Source of the DNA: Mytilus galloprovincialis
Taxonomy: Eukaryota; Mollusca; Bivalvia; Mytilida; Mytilidae
NCBI RefSeq assembly: GCF_965363235.1
Contig: NC_134844.1
Location: 51,518,872 to 51,582,871 of the forward strand
DNA length: 64,000 nucleotides
Reading direction: 5' to 3'
In this document: positions 33,957 through 45,479 of the stretch, piece after piece
Layout: each line of letters begins with the position of its first letter
Numbering within the stretch: position 1 is the stretch's first letter
The notes under the pieces: model-generated
What the model saw: the letters and a program-made list of their open reading frames with translations, nothing else
The model's database searches: none
Told to the model about the DNA's origin: nothing
Translations under genes and position numbers: made by a program

Positions 33957-34312
33957 TTTCCATAGTGCGGGAACGGAACTGTACTGTTTTCTAATATTTT
34001 GGTCATTCGGGAGACTGTCAAGAGGGACTCCGACATTTGAAAAATAACAAGTTGCTTTATGAAAATTTTAATGAACTCTAATGTTACTATATAACGTTTC
34101 TACTTCAAGTTTTTGATAGCTAAAACATTCTACATGTAAATATGAACCAAATAAATAATAACAAATATATATGTATCCAAACTTTTTTCCGTAGAACGGA
34201 GGAGCTCTGAGTAGAACGATCAAAACTGTCACAGAGCAGCGATCAAAAATGTCAAATAACCATCGAAAACCCAATCGTTACTACCAGAATTTTCACATGT
34301 ACCTTTTTTGAT
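33957..34312 (+). repeat. Left member of an inverted-repeat pair (partner 36428-36835)
   Basis: Shared in inverted order: 'ttggtcattcgggagactgt', 'cgacatttgaaaaataacaa', 'gtttctacttcaagtttttg', 'ggaggagctctgagt' and 'ccagaattttcacatgt'. The 2.1 kb between the arms contains only dispersed repeats. Confidence 0.7.
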
Positions 34313-34839
34313 ATTTAGTCTTGCTTTTATGAAAGTTTCAAATATGTTCAAATTCTCCATGCCGGATATTTTTCTTGACTGTACAATCGCTTGCGAATTT
34401 TATATACTGTACAATTATCTGGAGCTTTCCTGTAAAATCGGTTGGCCAAGTAGACTACTACGAAAGGATGGTAGTATATCTTTACTTATAATGACTACAT
34501 GGTTCAACTAACAAGCAAGCTAGTCAAATTTATTACCTTTACCTACACACTCAATGCATTTTGCTGTAATAGTTTCTAGTGTTTACGGGGTTTTTTTTTT
34601 GTGGTTATTTTTCATATATAATTATAACACTCAAGTAGGAACATTCATAATCATTTTATATTTTCAATGAGACTTCTGTCATATAAATATTTAATAATAC
34701 TACTACAATCCAATGCAACATATGTCAAAATGGCAGTTAAACACCTGTTCTGATATCGTCCATGATAGTATTAGAAGATGACCCGATCATTCAACTGATT
34801 TTTATAGTTTGGTCTTGTGAGTTGTGTTGTGCTGTTATA

Positions 34840-35068
34840 CCAGTCCCAGTTTCGGGGAGGAATGGGCGCACCTGTTTAACCCCGCCACAGTCTTTATGTG
34901 CCTGTTCAAAGTCTGTAGCTCTTAGTTCAGTGGCTGTCGTTGGTTTATGTCTGTCAAATATGTTTTCTTAAATTGTTTTATAGTAAATAAGGTCGTCAGT
35001 TTTCGAAATTTTTTGTTTCATATTTTTCATGTCGAGACCTTTTATAGCCGACTATAATTGCTAAAATT
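34840..35068 (-). repeat. Mytilid dispersed repeat, partial, reversed
   Basis: 'gtttaaccccgccacagtct', 'tgtgcctgttcaaagtct', 'gtagctcttagttcagtggc' and 'accttttatagccgact' correspond in reverse to 33092-33362. The ORF at 34762-34971 is inside it. Confidence 0.65.
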
Positions 35069-35815
35069 CACTTCATTTTAACTTTGACAATCATATCACA
35101 TCTCATTATCATATTGAAGATGTTGTTTTCACTGAAAGAAACTGTTTCGTTCGTTCGTTCGTCGGATATCATAGTTAGAACAATTGAAAAGTTCCAAGAG
35201 CGTGACCATGCTTATTTTTATGAAGAAATTCATGTGTAAATATTTATGTTTTCTTTCTCTTTCAGAGAACAGGTCCTCCTCGGTCCTCGATAAAATTCAT
35301 TTTCACGGGAACTTTTTTCTTCAGTAATAAACAGATATCTCATTGGCAATTATACCACATCTTCATATTTTAATATCATGTTTATTGATCTATACGTGTC
35401 TTTTTTTGTTCCGTGAATAACTACCACCATTCCACATTCGAATTCCTTCATCAAGACAGAATATCCCGATCCCGTTATGAAACATTCTTTGTTGTATTGA
35501 TCAAATACGTATATATTAAAAAAAAATTGCTGGTAAATATTTATAATTTATGTTAACTTCAAATATGCTTGACCTTCCATAACCTCTCGTCACCTTTTCG
35601 GTATATATAAATATTTATTTTGTACAAGGATTATTCTCGTTTAATGATTTCTTTACATTTGTACTGTTCTTTTATTTTGTCTTGTATACTTATTGTACGA
35701 ATTTTGTTTTTGTATCTGATATAGACACCTTGATATAATCTTAGTTGGCAAAATGACTGAGTTTGTGCTCATTTTCATTTCAAATACCATAGATGAATAT
35801 TACCGGTCTCACTAA
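35069..35815. other. Non-coding stretch with a short GTTC microsatellite
   Basis: 'gttcgttcgttcgtcgg' at about 35151. 'cttcttcagtaataaacag' and 'tcattggcaattataccaca' (35335-35375) are a detached end of the mytilid repeat. No gene seen. Confidence 0.4.
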
Positions 35816-35818
35816 TTA

Positions 35819-35930
35819 GCGACAAGAAGAATTTAAGCGACAAGAAGCGTCAAGAAGCGACGAGAAGAATAATATTAGCGACAAGAAGCGACAAGAAACT
35901 ATTTAGCGACAAGAAAACATATTTTTTTTT
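35819..35930 (+). repeat. Imperfect 'gcgacaagaa' short tandem repeat
   Basis: The 10-mer gcgacaagaa, or a one-base variant such as gcgtcaagaa, recurs about eight times with AT-rich spacers. No coding frame. Confidence 0.75.
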
Positions 35931-36034
35931 ATCAAAATTACTTATTCCAAATAAATATTAAAAGAATATGCAAAAGAAAACAATTTTAATGACAAGAAAG
36001 TTAATATTGATAGAAAAAAAATGAAACATGATCT

Positions 36035-36235
36035 AATTCAGCCTTCAACAATAAGCAAAGCCCATATTTCATAGTCAGCTGTAAAAGGCCCTGAAATGAA
36101 ACTAGTAAAACAATTCAAACAAGAAAACTAACGGATTAATTCATGTAAAAAAATAACGAAAAACAAATACAACAACAAACGACAGGCACACACATACAGA
36201 ATGTGGCTTGGTTAAACATGTGAACGGGATCCCAA
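36035..36235 (+). repeat. Mytilid dispersed repeat, partial
   Basis: 'ttcaacaataagcaaagccc', 'catagtcagctgtaaaaggc' and 'acatacagaatgtggc' match 33180-33360. Confidence 0.65.
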
Positions 36236-36427
36236 CCCTCCCCTAACCTTGGACAGTGGTGTTACAGAAAAAGTGGGCCTATCAATTGCACAGGAAAGCT
36301 CCAGGTGATTGTACAGTGAATGCGCAAGCGATTGTACAGTCAACTTAAATATCCGACATTGAGAAAACGGATATAGTTGGATTTCTACTAAGACAATGGC
36401 TTTGAAACTTTCAGACAGGTAAGACTA

Positions 36428-36835
36428 TATATCAGAAAAGATACATGTGAAAATTCTGGTAGCAATGATTGGTTTGCCGATGGTTATTTGACAGTTTTGG
36501 TCGTTTTACTCAGAGCTCCTCCAATATATAAAAGTAAATCATTATAGGTCAATGCACGGCATTCAACACGGAGCATTGGCTCACACCGAACAACAAGCCA
36601 TAAAGGGCTCCAAAATTACTAGTGTAAACCCATTCAAACGAGTAAACCAACGGTCTAATCTATATAAAAAAAATATGGTTCATATTTCCATATAGAATGT
36701 TTTAGCTACCAAAAACTTGAAGTAGAAACGTTTTCATCAAGCAACTTGTTATTTTTCAAATGTCGGAGCCCCGCTTGACAGTCTCCCGAATGACCAAAAT
36801 ATTAGAAAACCGTACAGTTCCGTTGCCACACTATA
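36428..36835 (-). repeat. Right member of an inverted-repeat pair (partner 33957-34312)
   Basis: Reverse complement of the left arm, interrupted at about 36535-36670 by a mytilid dispersed-repeat fragment (ggtcaatgcacggcattcaa). This arm was therefore hit by a later insertion. Confidence 0.65.
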
Positions 36836-36892
36836 GTTTCATTTGAAACACAAAAGGACATATGAACGCACATACAATGTAGCAATATGTTA

Positions 36893-37045
36893 TAAGTAGA
36901 TGCAGACAACTGTAATGATTGCCAATGAGACAACTATCCACCCGAGATCAAACGACGTAGATGTCACCACAAAGCCTTCGACAATAAGCAAAACCATACA
37001 TTAAAGCAAGTTATAAAAGGTGCGACAGAATTAAATACCAAGCCA
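36893..37045 (+). repeat. Mytilid dispersed repeat, partial
   Basis: 'gattgccaatgagacaacta', 'aagccttcgacaataagcaa' and 'agttataaaaggtgcgac' correspond to 33105-33235. Confidence 0.65.
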
Positions 37046-37257
37046 CTTTAACATTTTGCTTTCATAATATTTGATAATTTATAATATTTATTGAATACAT
37101 TTTAATAACTAAGTTGCTTTATATATAATAGTTCAAGAACATTTTTTGTTTTCTTGTTCAAAGAAAAAAAATTCAACACTGAATTGTGACTTTTTGTCTG
37201 ACTTTTTGTCCTACATTCGTACTATCGTGGGTCTTGCATGGAGAGTTGTCTCATTGG

Positions 37258-37286
37258 CATATATATATATATATATATATATATGT
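37258..37286. repeat. (TA)n microsatellite
   Basis: Pure alternating TA of about 13 units. It sits just after 'agagttgtctcattggca', the usual end of the mytilid dispersed repeat. Confidence 0.9.
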
Positions 37287-37679
37287 TCATCCTATTTCGA
37301 CCCCAAATTAAATTTGGATATGGTGTACCAAACTTTTGCACATTATATTTGCGGAACATACCAATTTTCCGCACATTATTGTTTTCTGTTTGGTATTAAA
37401 TTAATTAATAAGATCGACTTCATTCCATTGGATGATCTGTTTATTTTGCAATAACCATGGCAGTCAGCAGTGTTAAATAACATCAGTTGTTCGAACTGCT
37501 AGTCAAATGCGTTTTGTTAAAATATATTCTTTCACTGTTTAGTCTTTTGGAAAGTGTTGTTTGTGTTGTATTTAGACCCTCTCCTAAGAAATATGTTTTG
37601 CATGCACACGTATAAAAACTGAGAGTTTTTATCCAACGCCCTCATAGGTTTGAACGTTGTCTTCAATTTAGACTTGTGT

Positions 37680-37735
37680 ACATATCCTAGGCAATAGGCT
37701 AACGCCTAGGCATTGAGTTATTGCCTAGAATTTTA
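37680..37735. repeat. 'cctaggcaat' palindromic cluster
   Basis: CCTAGGCAATAGG, ACGCCTAGGCAT and TTGCCTAGAA lie in succession and can pair with each other. Function unknown. Confidence 0.45.
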
Positions 37736-37753
37736 AAATTTAATTATTTGCCT

Positions 37754-38416
37754 TGCTTCCAGACAGGATAGAGTTGTACGCAAAATATCCACTGAGACCA
37801 CGTGGTTAAAGTATCAAGCCCTGACATAAGATTTCCGACCAAGTTGACTTTCAACAAGTAAACTTGCAATATTTCCGAAGCAAGTGTATTTGTGAAAAGT
37901 TCACTTAGTTAGATACAAACAATACAAGTATACTTTCAGTAAATGAGAAAGGTGAGAAACAACTCGACAAGTAAACATTATTAGCAAGGAAAGTGATTAA
38001 AAGCAACACCACAAGATGAGAATAAACATTTTGTTCACTTTGTTAATATAAACTTGTTCAGAAGAAGTTAACAAGTACACTTTCGAAAAGTCGGAAAGTT
38101 TAGAAAACAACTAAACAAGTACACAAAATGAAGTATACAAGATGTGTTGCAATGCTACTATCAGACTAGTTGTATGTTACAAGTGAACAAAGACCATGTA
38201 CACAAGGCGAGTCTATACTTTGTGTTCACTTTGTCAAAGTCAACTTGTTCAGAAGAAGTTAACAAGTACACTTTCTGAAAGTCGGAAAGTTTAGAAAATA
38301 ACTAAACAAGTACACACTATCAAGTTCACAAGGTTGGATATAATGCAACTTTACCACTTATCTATGTCAACAAGTTGAGCTGAGAACTGATCAACTCTTG
38401 ACTATTATAAGCTTCC
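37754..38416 (-). repeat. 663-bp repeat, right member of inverted pair (partner 10016-10684)
   Basis: Starts TGCTTCCAGACAGGATAGAG and ends GACTATTATAAGCTTCC, the reverse complement of 10016-10684 with scattered substitutions and a few small indels. Confidence 0.8.
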
Positions 38417-39100
38417 TAAAAAACAGAAGAAACCTCTCGGAAGTTTCCCTATACAGTTCATTGTATACATGAAATAATCAGACGATTCTAAAATTGACAT
38501 GTTACATCATCTAGTGAATATATAGTTAGTGAGGAAAATAATATTCTTTATCATTCCCAATGTAATATTGGGTTATTTTTTTCTCTTAATTGGAAACAGG
38601 ACGAATGCACAATTACACACTGTATATTTACCTTAGATATTCTATGGGATAGATGACTGTGTTCATCGTAGTCACCAAGCTTTAAATTATAATACATTAT
38701 ATATACAATGTATAGCGAAACGTGAAAATAAAGAATACTAGTCTAGCTTGTACATGTACTTATTCTGATTATGAAGCTCCTGTATGAAGTCAGCCTTATT
38801 TGTAAAGGAGCTAGTCGATAAGGAGAGGATCACAATTGGTTCCCCTGGAAATGGCAATTGCTTGTTAAAAAACAGTTTCCTCAAAAGCTACAAATATGTT
38901 CCCAGTCAGAAAATCAAATATGTTGACAATGTAGGATAAAGAGAATTTTGTATTTGAATCAGAGTGATTTTTTCAACAAAGTTACAGTTTATCCAGCCCT
39001 AGTATAACAAGATGCATGTATCTACAATGGCCGTTCTTTTCTTTTATTAATCAAAGCGGGGACCAATTAGACTATTTACCGGATTTGAATTAACATAAGC
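38417..39100. other. Non-coding stretch, nothing recognised
   Basis: AT-rich. No ORF above 60 codons, and no repeat or RNA gene recognised. Confidence 0.4.
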
Positions 39101-39104
39101 AACA

Positions 39105-39335
39105 CGACGGGTGCCACATGTTGAGCAGGATATGCTTACATTCTGGAGCTCCTGAGATCACCCCCAGTTTTTGATGGAGTTTGTGTTGCTTAGTCTTTAG
39201 TTTTCTATGTTTTGTCTTCTGTGCTTTTATTTGTCTCTTTGTCTTTTTATTTTTAGCCATGGCGTTGCCAGTTTTTTTTTCAATCTATGAATTTGACTGT
39301 CCCTCTGGTATCTTTCGTCCCTCTTTTACATTCAT
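39105..39335 (+). repeat. Dispersed repeat ('ccacatgttgagcagga' family), fuller copy
   Basis: Matches 6405-6600 in direct orientation. It ends with 'gactgtccctctggtatctt' as at 9545 (reverse). The 93-codon ORF overlapping it is judged spurious. Confidence 0.65.
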
Positions 39336-39732
39336 TTTGTATACCCTTATTTTAAACAATACACACGGATTGAATAACAAAAAAGGAGTGTTAGAGAGCA
39401 ATGATTTTATGGACAATACATGGATACAACTAGGGATACCGAATATTGCACAAAAGTTCTAAAACAATAGGAATTAACATCTTTTAACTGTCCGGTGTGT
39501 TCCGTTTTGGTAAACATGTGTCGTTAATAGTCTTTTTATTTACGTTAATAGTATATAATCTTAAATGTACACGAGCAGTTAAACGAAGGATGGAAACACA
39601 ATTATATTGAAGAGTTTAAAAGCAAAAATATTTAGAAATACGAGGCTGCATATTGTGACTCACCAAAAATCTTTCAACGCCACTACGCCAATCTTATACA
39701 TGTATTACTGTGTATATTGTTCGAAGTTACAA

Positions 39733-41257
39733 CAGTCTCCGGGACAAGTTTGCAATTCCGCTGAGTGCAAAAGTTGTCACCTTAATTTTTGGAGTTAAGT
39801 CAAAACAAAGTTGATAACTTGGTTGGTATTGGTTCCCTGATATTTGTCCTAAAATGTTTTGGATCTAGCACCACTGTTGAAAAAGTTATGCCCCTTTTTT
39901 CAACAATTTCCTCAGAGGAAAAGTACTTTTCCTCAAGGGAAATCAAATTTCCCTGAAGGAAAAAGATTTTTCCTCAAGGGAAATTGGTTTTTCCTCAAGG
40001 GAAAAAGATTTCCCTTAGGGAATTTGCTGCATAATTATTTCCTTTGAGGAAATTCTATTTCCTTAGAGGAAATTCTTTTTCCTTAGAGGAAATTCTTTTT
40101 CCTTTGAGGAAATTTGCAGCTTCAAATTTTCCTTGGAGGAAATACTTTTTCCTGTGAGGAAATTTGTAGCTTCAAATTTTCCTTGGAGGAAATACTTTTT
40201 CCTGTGAGGAAATTTTTGACAAACACTTTTCCTTGGAGGAAAATTCAAGACAACAAATTTCCTCTAGGGAAATCATTGATCTTCAAATTTCCTCTAAGGA
40301 AATTTCTGAAGATCAAATTTCCCTTAAGGAAATGTTTTCCCTTTTTTTACTTGTTGAACATTTCTTCACTACACCATGTATACAAACAGTATGAATATAA
40401 TAATAACAAGACTGTATAATTGATGCAAATGATATTTAAAACTTTAATAAATGTTTGACTCAACATTTTAATGACATTGAAAATAATACAGTCTGACTGT
40501 TTAGATCTAGGTATTGTTTATACTTTTTTTATAAATTTAACTTTGATTTATAATTTTTTTTGGAGCAAATGCTTCTATTTTCTTTGTAATTGTTTCAATG
40601 CGATACATTAATAAGCAACCAATTTGAATGTCATACCATTTGTGGTGTTCTAAAGAATTTGTTTATATATTTGCAGATTAAATAATAAAATAAACACTTT
40701 TCGTGTTATTTTAAATTAGAATTTCTTCTGTTTCAGCTTGTGTACAGTTATTCAATCCACTACGTAAGAATTCAGTGAATACATTATTCCATTCACTAAA
40801 CAATTCCCTTCAATTCTAAGAGAAATCATTTTTGAAAATTGTTCTTCAATGATCTTCTTCTGTATATTTGATATGAGGGAGCGATGTAAATGAGTGGATA
40901 AAACTGGTGTTCCTTTTTTCAACAACAAAATAGTATTTGTTCAGCATTCTCCTTTCTTTTGATTAAGATATGTTGTTGCTTTTATGCAATAGTGTTTTTG
41001 TGTATCTATGATAGAACTCCATTTTGTTTATGGTCATTATCATGTGATAATGTTGAAATTTCCTATTTCTTTTTTGCAGGAAAGCACACATTCCATTTCA
41101 AATTAATCCAATTATGCACTATGTAAATAAATTTCAACTATAAGTTTCCTCTTCAGTAATGACCTATTGATCATGAAAACCAAGATGTCTGATCACCTAT
41201 AAATACACAAAATAAACAAATAAAATGTTATAAATGGAGAGAGAAACAGCAATAAAT
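39733..41257 (+). repeat. 1.5-kb repeat, left member of an inverted pair (partner 55651-57086), containing a palindrome array
   Basis: Begins CAGTCTCCGGGACAAG. It is nearly identical to the complement of 57086 downward for the first ~600 bp and more diverged to about 41257. 39895-40345 is a run of some twenty short palindromes of the form TTTCC-TNNA-GGAAA. Downstream it carries two acceptor-like sites (cttctgtttcag at ~40738 and ctttttttgcag at ~41080). These occur in both copies and could be relics of a spliced gene, but no protein is recognisable. The ORFs in the palindrome array (K/F/P-rich) are products of its periodicity. Confidence 0.75.
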
Positions 41258-41404
41258 GTTTTTCATGTGTATCTTTCCTTATTAAAATACATTAAGTAAA
41301 CTTGAACTCGAGAAAAATAAATAACTGCGATGTAGACTAGAAAGTATAAAATGCCAAATAAAGTATTCACGAAAAATTAGTTGATTTACAGAAGTCAAGT
41401 CCCT

Positions 41405-41830
41405 GTTTGCAGGAAATTTACATCATTGGTTGTCTGGTGGAGAGTTGTCTTATGGGCAATCATACCACATCTTATTTTTATATAACCTTGCCATATTCCT
41501 ATTGTGCCTGTCCAAAGTTCAGAGCCTGTAGCTTTTGTCAGTTTAGTCTGACACTAAAATTTAGTGGTTGTTGTTGTTGTTTCATACCGGTCATATTTAT
41601 TTTTTGTAATTTATTTTGTTATAAACTAGGCAATTACCATGATTAGTTTTACAGTTTGGATTGTTTCAATGTTTCATCTTTAGGTCTTTTATAGCTGCCT
41701 ACTTTGACTATAGTATAGGGTATGGATTTTCTCATTATTGAAGGTCGTAACAGGCCTACAATTGCTTTCTCAAAGCCATGATAGTTTTCATATTTAATAT
41801 ACCACATCTTTTAATTTTTATAGTAATCAT
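41405..41830 (-). repeat. Mytilid dispersed repeat, reversed copy with internal expansions
   Basis: 'tggtggagagttgtcttatg', 'ggcaatcataccacatct', 'cctgtccaaagttcagagcc', 'tcttttatagctgcctactt' and 'attgaaggtcgtaacaggcc' follow the family order in reverse. It ends with a second 'taccacatctt'. Confidence 0.65.
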
Positions 41831-42560
41831 GATACTAGTAATCATCTTTCAAGTTCAATAACTTTTTTAAAATTAAAAGGTGCCTTACCATTTAGGTTTA
41901 GTTGGCTTCTGCAAATTTTACATTGCCTATCATTTCTGCTGTATATAATTTCTCTGTATCTTCTATAGTTCTAGTCCTATACATAAAAGAGTAAAAGTTG
42001 AATGACATCTTGCATCAATATTTTTTTCTGTTTAATGTACATTATGTATATTAATGTGTGTTTAATAAAAATCTAAACCATGAGTGCTTGATAAGCTTCT
42101 TGACCTTATAGCTGGTCTTTAAGCTTTAAATGAATTTTAATGATCGACTAAACAACTATGAGCACTGTGCAAATAAGACCCCTGCCCTCCAAAAAAAAAA
42201 ACATGCACAAACAGTGGTATTTATTGACATAAAACATGTATATAATTTGGCTCCATTTATAGATATATATCTCAAGTGACTATAAGTTTAAGGCTGTGAT
42301 TTTTTTTAACAAATCCATAAATTTCTAAAACCTTTCAAAGTTTTTGAAAATGGACAATTTTAAAATAACTTTGCAACAACTAAAGTTCCTTAACTCTGCA
42401 TCTTATAAAAAAATATACATGATAAATAGGGAATGATACTCCAGCTTGCATATTATTCAAAGTTTTAAAAGAACGGTAAAAGTTTTACTACCAAAATTTG
42501 AAATTGATCTGATTAAAATTGTGATAAAAAGTATTTAAAAAAAAGTTTAATAAAATTTGG
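41831..42560. other. Non-coding stretch
   Basis: AT-rich, with an A-run at about 42190. The end grades into the tandem array at 42560. No gene recognised. Confidence 0.35.
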
Positions 42561-43400
42561 TTGAGGGAAACTTAAGTTAGAAGGCTGAAACATTTTTTTC
42601 CATTTTTAAAGAACATAACTATAGAATTTAGTAAAAGAGACACTACCAAAATTCAAACTTAATCTGTATTTTGTGATGATAAGCATTGTGTATTGATTTC
42701 ATAACATTTGGTTGAGACAAACTAAATTTTAGAGAACAGGAAACCAAAAATTCAGCATATTTTCCCCATTTCTAAAGGGGCATAACTCTGATACTCTAGT
42801 ACAGTAACACTGACATCACTAAAATTCAAACTTGATATGAGAATTGTGATAATAAGCTTTTGTAAAAGTTTAATTGAATTTGGTTGAGGCAAACTAAAGT
42901 ACTGTAAGAGAACAAAAAACAACTTTGGGACAGACGGACAAACGATCTGACAAGTGTTAAACATTATGCCCCCTCCACTTTGGGTCATAACAATAAAAAG
43001 GGAGTTTGTCAAGATATAAAAACAATTCACCAAAGTTTCATAAAAATTTGTGAAAGCATTCTTGAGACTATCCTCATGATCCTAATCCCAAGTCATGATA
43101 GCACAATGACATAAATCAGATTTTTTTTTTAATTAAAAGGAAAATTATCATGTTTATGTTATACAAAAATAATTCACCAAGTTTCATGAAAATTGCTCAA
43201 AGCATTATTAATAGTATACGTACTGGAAAAATCCCCGCTTTTATGAATAAAATCCCTAACTTTAAATTAAAAATTTTAAATCCCTAAAAATTAAAAAGGA
43301 GCTTAATTATCATGATTATATCAATAGATAATTCACCAAAGTATTATGAAAATTTTATGATTAATGTATTCTAATTCCAAGACTATCTACGACATGGTTT
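42470..43400 (-). repeat. Degraded ~145-150-bp tandem repeats
   Basis: Units share 'ggttgagg.aaactaa', 'aaaggggcataactctgata', and 'actaccaaaattcaaact' (related in reverse to 16130-16660). A second motif, 'aattcaccaa.gtttcat.aa', recurs at about 43025, 43172 and 43330. Non-coding. Confidence 0.65.
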
Positions 43401-44200
43401 GTTTGAATTAAAAAAGTTGGAATAAAGTACCTGCTAGAATTCAGGAGAATTAGACCAAATCAGGCTATCTTCTAGATTATCAGACAATTGACTGTACATA
43501 GAAAAGGAATTTTCTTTTTTCTTTTTTCTTATTTAGCTATTTGTTATCTCTGTCCTTAATATATACTGAACTAAGCCATTTTTTCACATATTTTTTTTGT
43601 TTTTTCTCTCTTGTGACTTGTTATTTAACATAACAAAAAAAACCAAAGGCAATGAAAGAGAAACTGACAATGCCGAGGCAAAACATAAGATGCAGAAAAG
43701 AAAAACAAAACAAAACACTAAGCAACACCAACATCACCAAAAAACTAGTGTTGAATTCATGTGCTCAGTCAGTCAGTGAGAGTTCGCAGATCCTGACCTA
43801 CTATATCTATGCTTAAAAACCTAAAAATCATATAGTTTTAACATATTTTGTAAATTTATACTTGATTAAAATGTTGTCATAAATAGCATAGACACCTCTG
43901 AGTTTTGAGAACCACATGTGTTAATTGTGCGAGTATAATCATTGATAATCATGCACAAGATTGACTTTTAAAAGCCTATATATTGAAATTTTCTGAAAAT
44001 ATTGCATGCATTTATTAATATGACCAATTTCAAGAAATGCACAAAGATGTGAGATGATTTATATAATTGTAATTTCAGGAATTTACAGTAAAGGCTTTTA
44101 TCCTCACTGCATTTTGCACTTTTCCTAATTCAGGAGCCAGAAGTGATGGCCTTTGTGACCTTTGTATGATTTTTATTTTAGTTTCTTTTTTTTATATTGA
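43401..44200. other. Non-coding stretch with a fragment of the 39105 repeat family reversed
   Basis: 43670-43760 (gagaaactgacaatgccgag … cactaagcaacaccaacatc) resembles the complement of 39180-39290. No gene recognised. Confidence 0.4.
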
Positions 44201-44204
44201 AGAG

Positions 44205-44590
44205 TTAAGTATGACGTCCATTATCACTCAACTAGTATACATTTTTGTTTAATGGCAAGCTAAAGCATGCCTCACAGGCACGGATCCAGGGGGGTGGGGG
44301 TAGCGCTGAAGGTTGGACATGTTGGAACCCCCTTTCTTTATTGGACGATCAATGCATTTGAATGGGGACATGTAGTTGGACACCCCCCCCCCCCCCCCAA
44401 AAAAAAAAAATTGTCCTGGGTTAGGAACCCCTCCTTTATATGACTAGATCCACCCCAGTCTCAGGTTGCGGGATTTTCTCGTTGCAATGAAGACCCATCG
44501 GTGACCTATGGCTGTTATCTGCTCTTTGGTCATGTTGTTATCTCTTTGATACATTCCCCATTTCCATTTTCTTTTCGGTTCTATTATAAA
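44205..44590 (+). repeat. Mytilid dispersed repeat split by a GGATCC miniature element
   Basis: 'tatgacgtccattatcactc' and 'ggcaagctaaagcatgcc' (44210-44275), then 'gaagacccatcggtgaccta' and 'ttccccatttccattttc' (44488-44572), match 12990-13180. The insert 44276-44460 begins 'ggcacggatccaggggggt' and ends 'gatccaccccagtctcag'. It is a degenerate relative of the miniature elements. Confidence 0.65.
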
Positions 44591-44885
44591 TATTAGAAAC
44601 GAGTTTGGCGCCTTTACAAAAATATAATTGTCTGTGCTGATAGGGGAGTATGTGTGCATACCAATATTTAAATTTTCTAGGCCTTCTTTTTGAATATTTT
44701 GTGCTTTTCTTGGTAAAATACTGTCAGACCTCGAGTGCTGTTGTTTTACAAAAACGGTCAAGTAATGTAGGGGAAAGAAACTAACTAAAAAGACCAAAAT
44801 AAGCCACAACTAATGGGGGTCTCATTGGGGGTTCTGTTCACGGATCCCGCTTAGTTACTACTTATTTTTTTAGATTCTCGCATGA

Positions 44886-45042
44886 CAGGGGCGGATCCAG
44901 CCATTTTAAAAAGGGGGGGTTCCCAACCCAGGATAAAGGGGGGTTTCCAACTATATGTCCCCATTCAAATGCATTGATCGGCCAAAAAAAAGGGGGGGGG
45001 GGGTTCCAACCCCCGGAACCCCCCCCTCTGGATCCGCCACTG
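44886..45042 (+). mobile_element. GGCGGATCC-type miniature inverted-repeat element, complete
   Basis: CAGGGGCGGATCCAG … CTGGATCCGCCACTG, flanked by CATGA on both sides (44881-44885 and 45043-45047). The interior is 'ccattttaaaaagggggg', 'aactatatgtccccattcaa', 'atgcattgatcggcc' and G/C runs, shared with copies at 30009, 50690, 52976 and 53210. Confidence 0.8.
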
Positions 45043-45149
45043 CATGATGCCATCCCGCGTACACTATGTAAGTGAACAATTCTGCTATTTTTGTAATTTC
45101 CCATGTCCCGCTAAACTTCATTTCGCGTTTTCACGGCACAATAATTTGA

Positions 45150-45420
45150 GGGAGGATAGGACCTTTATCGGGACTGCGGGATCGGGTGTTTTTAAGCTCT
45201 GGATTTCGGGATTGACCCTTTCGGGATACGATAATTCTTTTTTCGAATTTCGGGACCTCTGGATTTCGTTTTTTAGGCTCGGGATTTCGTGTTTTTAAGC
45301 TCGGGATTTCGGGATCAGTACCCCTCCTACCCTCCCTCATAATTTGACTTTCATGTGTCACGTTTACAAAAAATACGCCTCGACAATCCCGAGTCCCGCT
45401 CAGACCCCCCTTATAGGTAC
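45150..45420 (+). repeat. Imperfect 'tcgggatttcg' tandem repeat
   Basis: 'cgggatttcg', 'ctctggatttcg' and 'gtgtttttaagctc' recur five or six times at 45170-45320, followed by 'acaatcccgagtcccgctca'. Non-coding. Confidence 0.6.
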
Positions 45421-45479
45421 ATAATGAATAGTTTACTATGTAGTCAGTAGTCGGGTCAAATACACATGTATACACTTTA

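Noticed and set aside
34762..34971. Small ORF with Cys and Ser-rich text
   Set aside because: It lies in the reversed mytilid dispersed repeat, and the same text recurs in other copies.
39859..40419. K/F/P-rich ORFs as a repetitive protein gene (also 56460-56960)
   Set aside because: They exist in several frames and on both strands of a palindrome array whose period is often a multiple of three, with no splice or start context.
45131..45475. 114-codon reverse ORF rich in E/R/N/P
   Set aside because: Produced by the 'tcgggatttcg' short repeat read in reverse.
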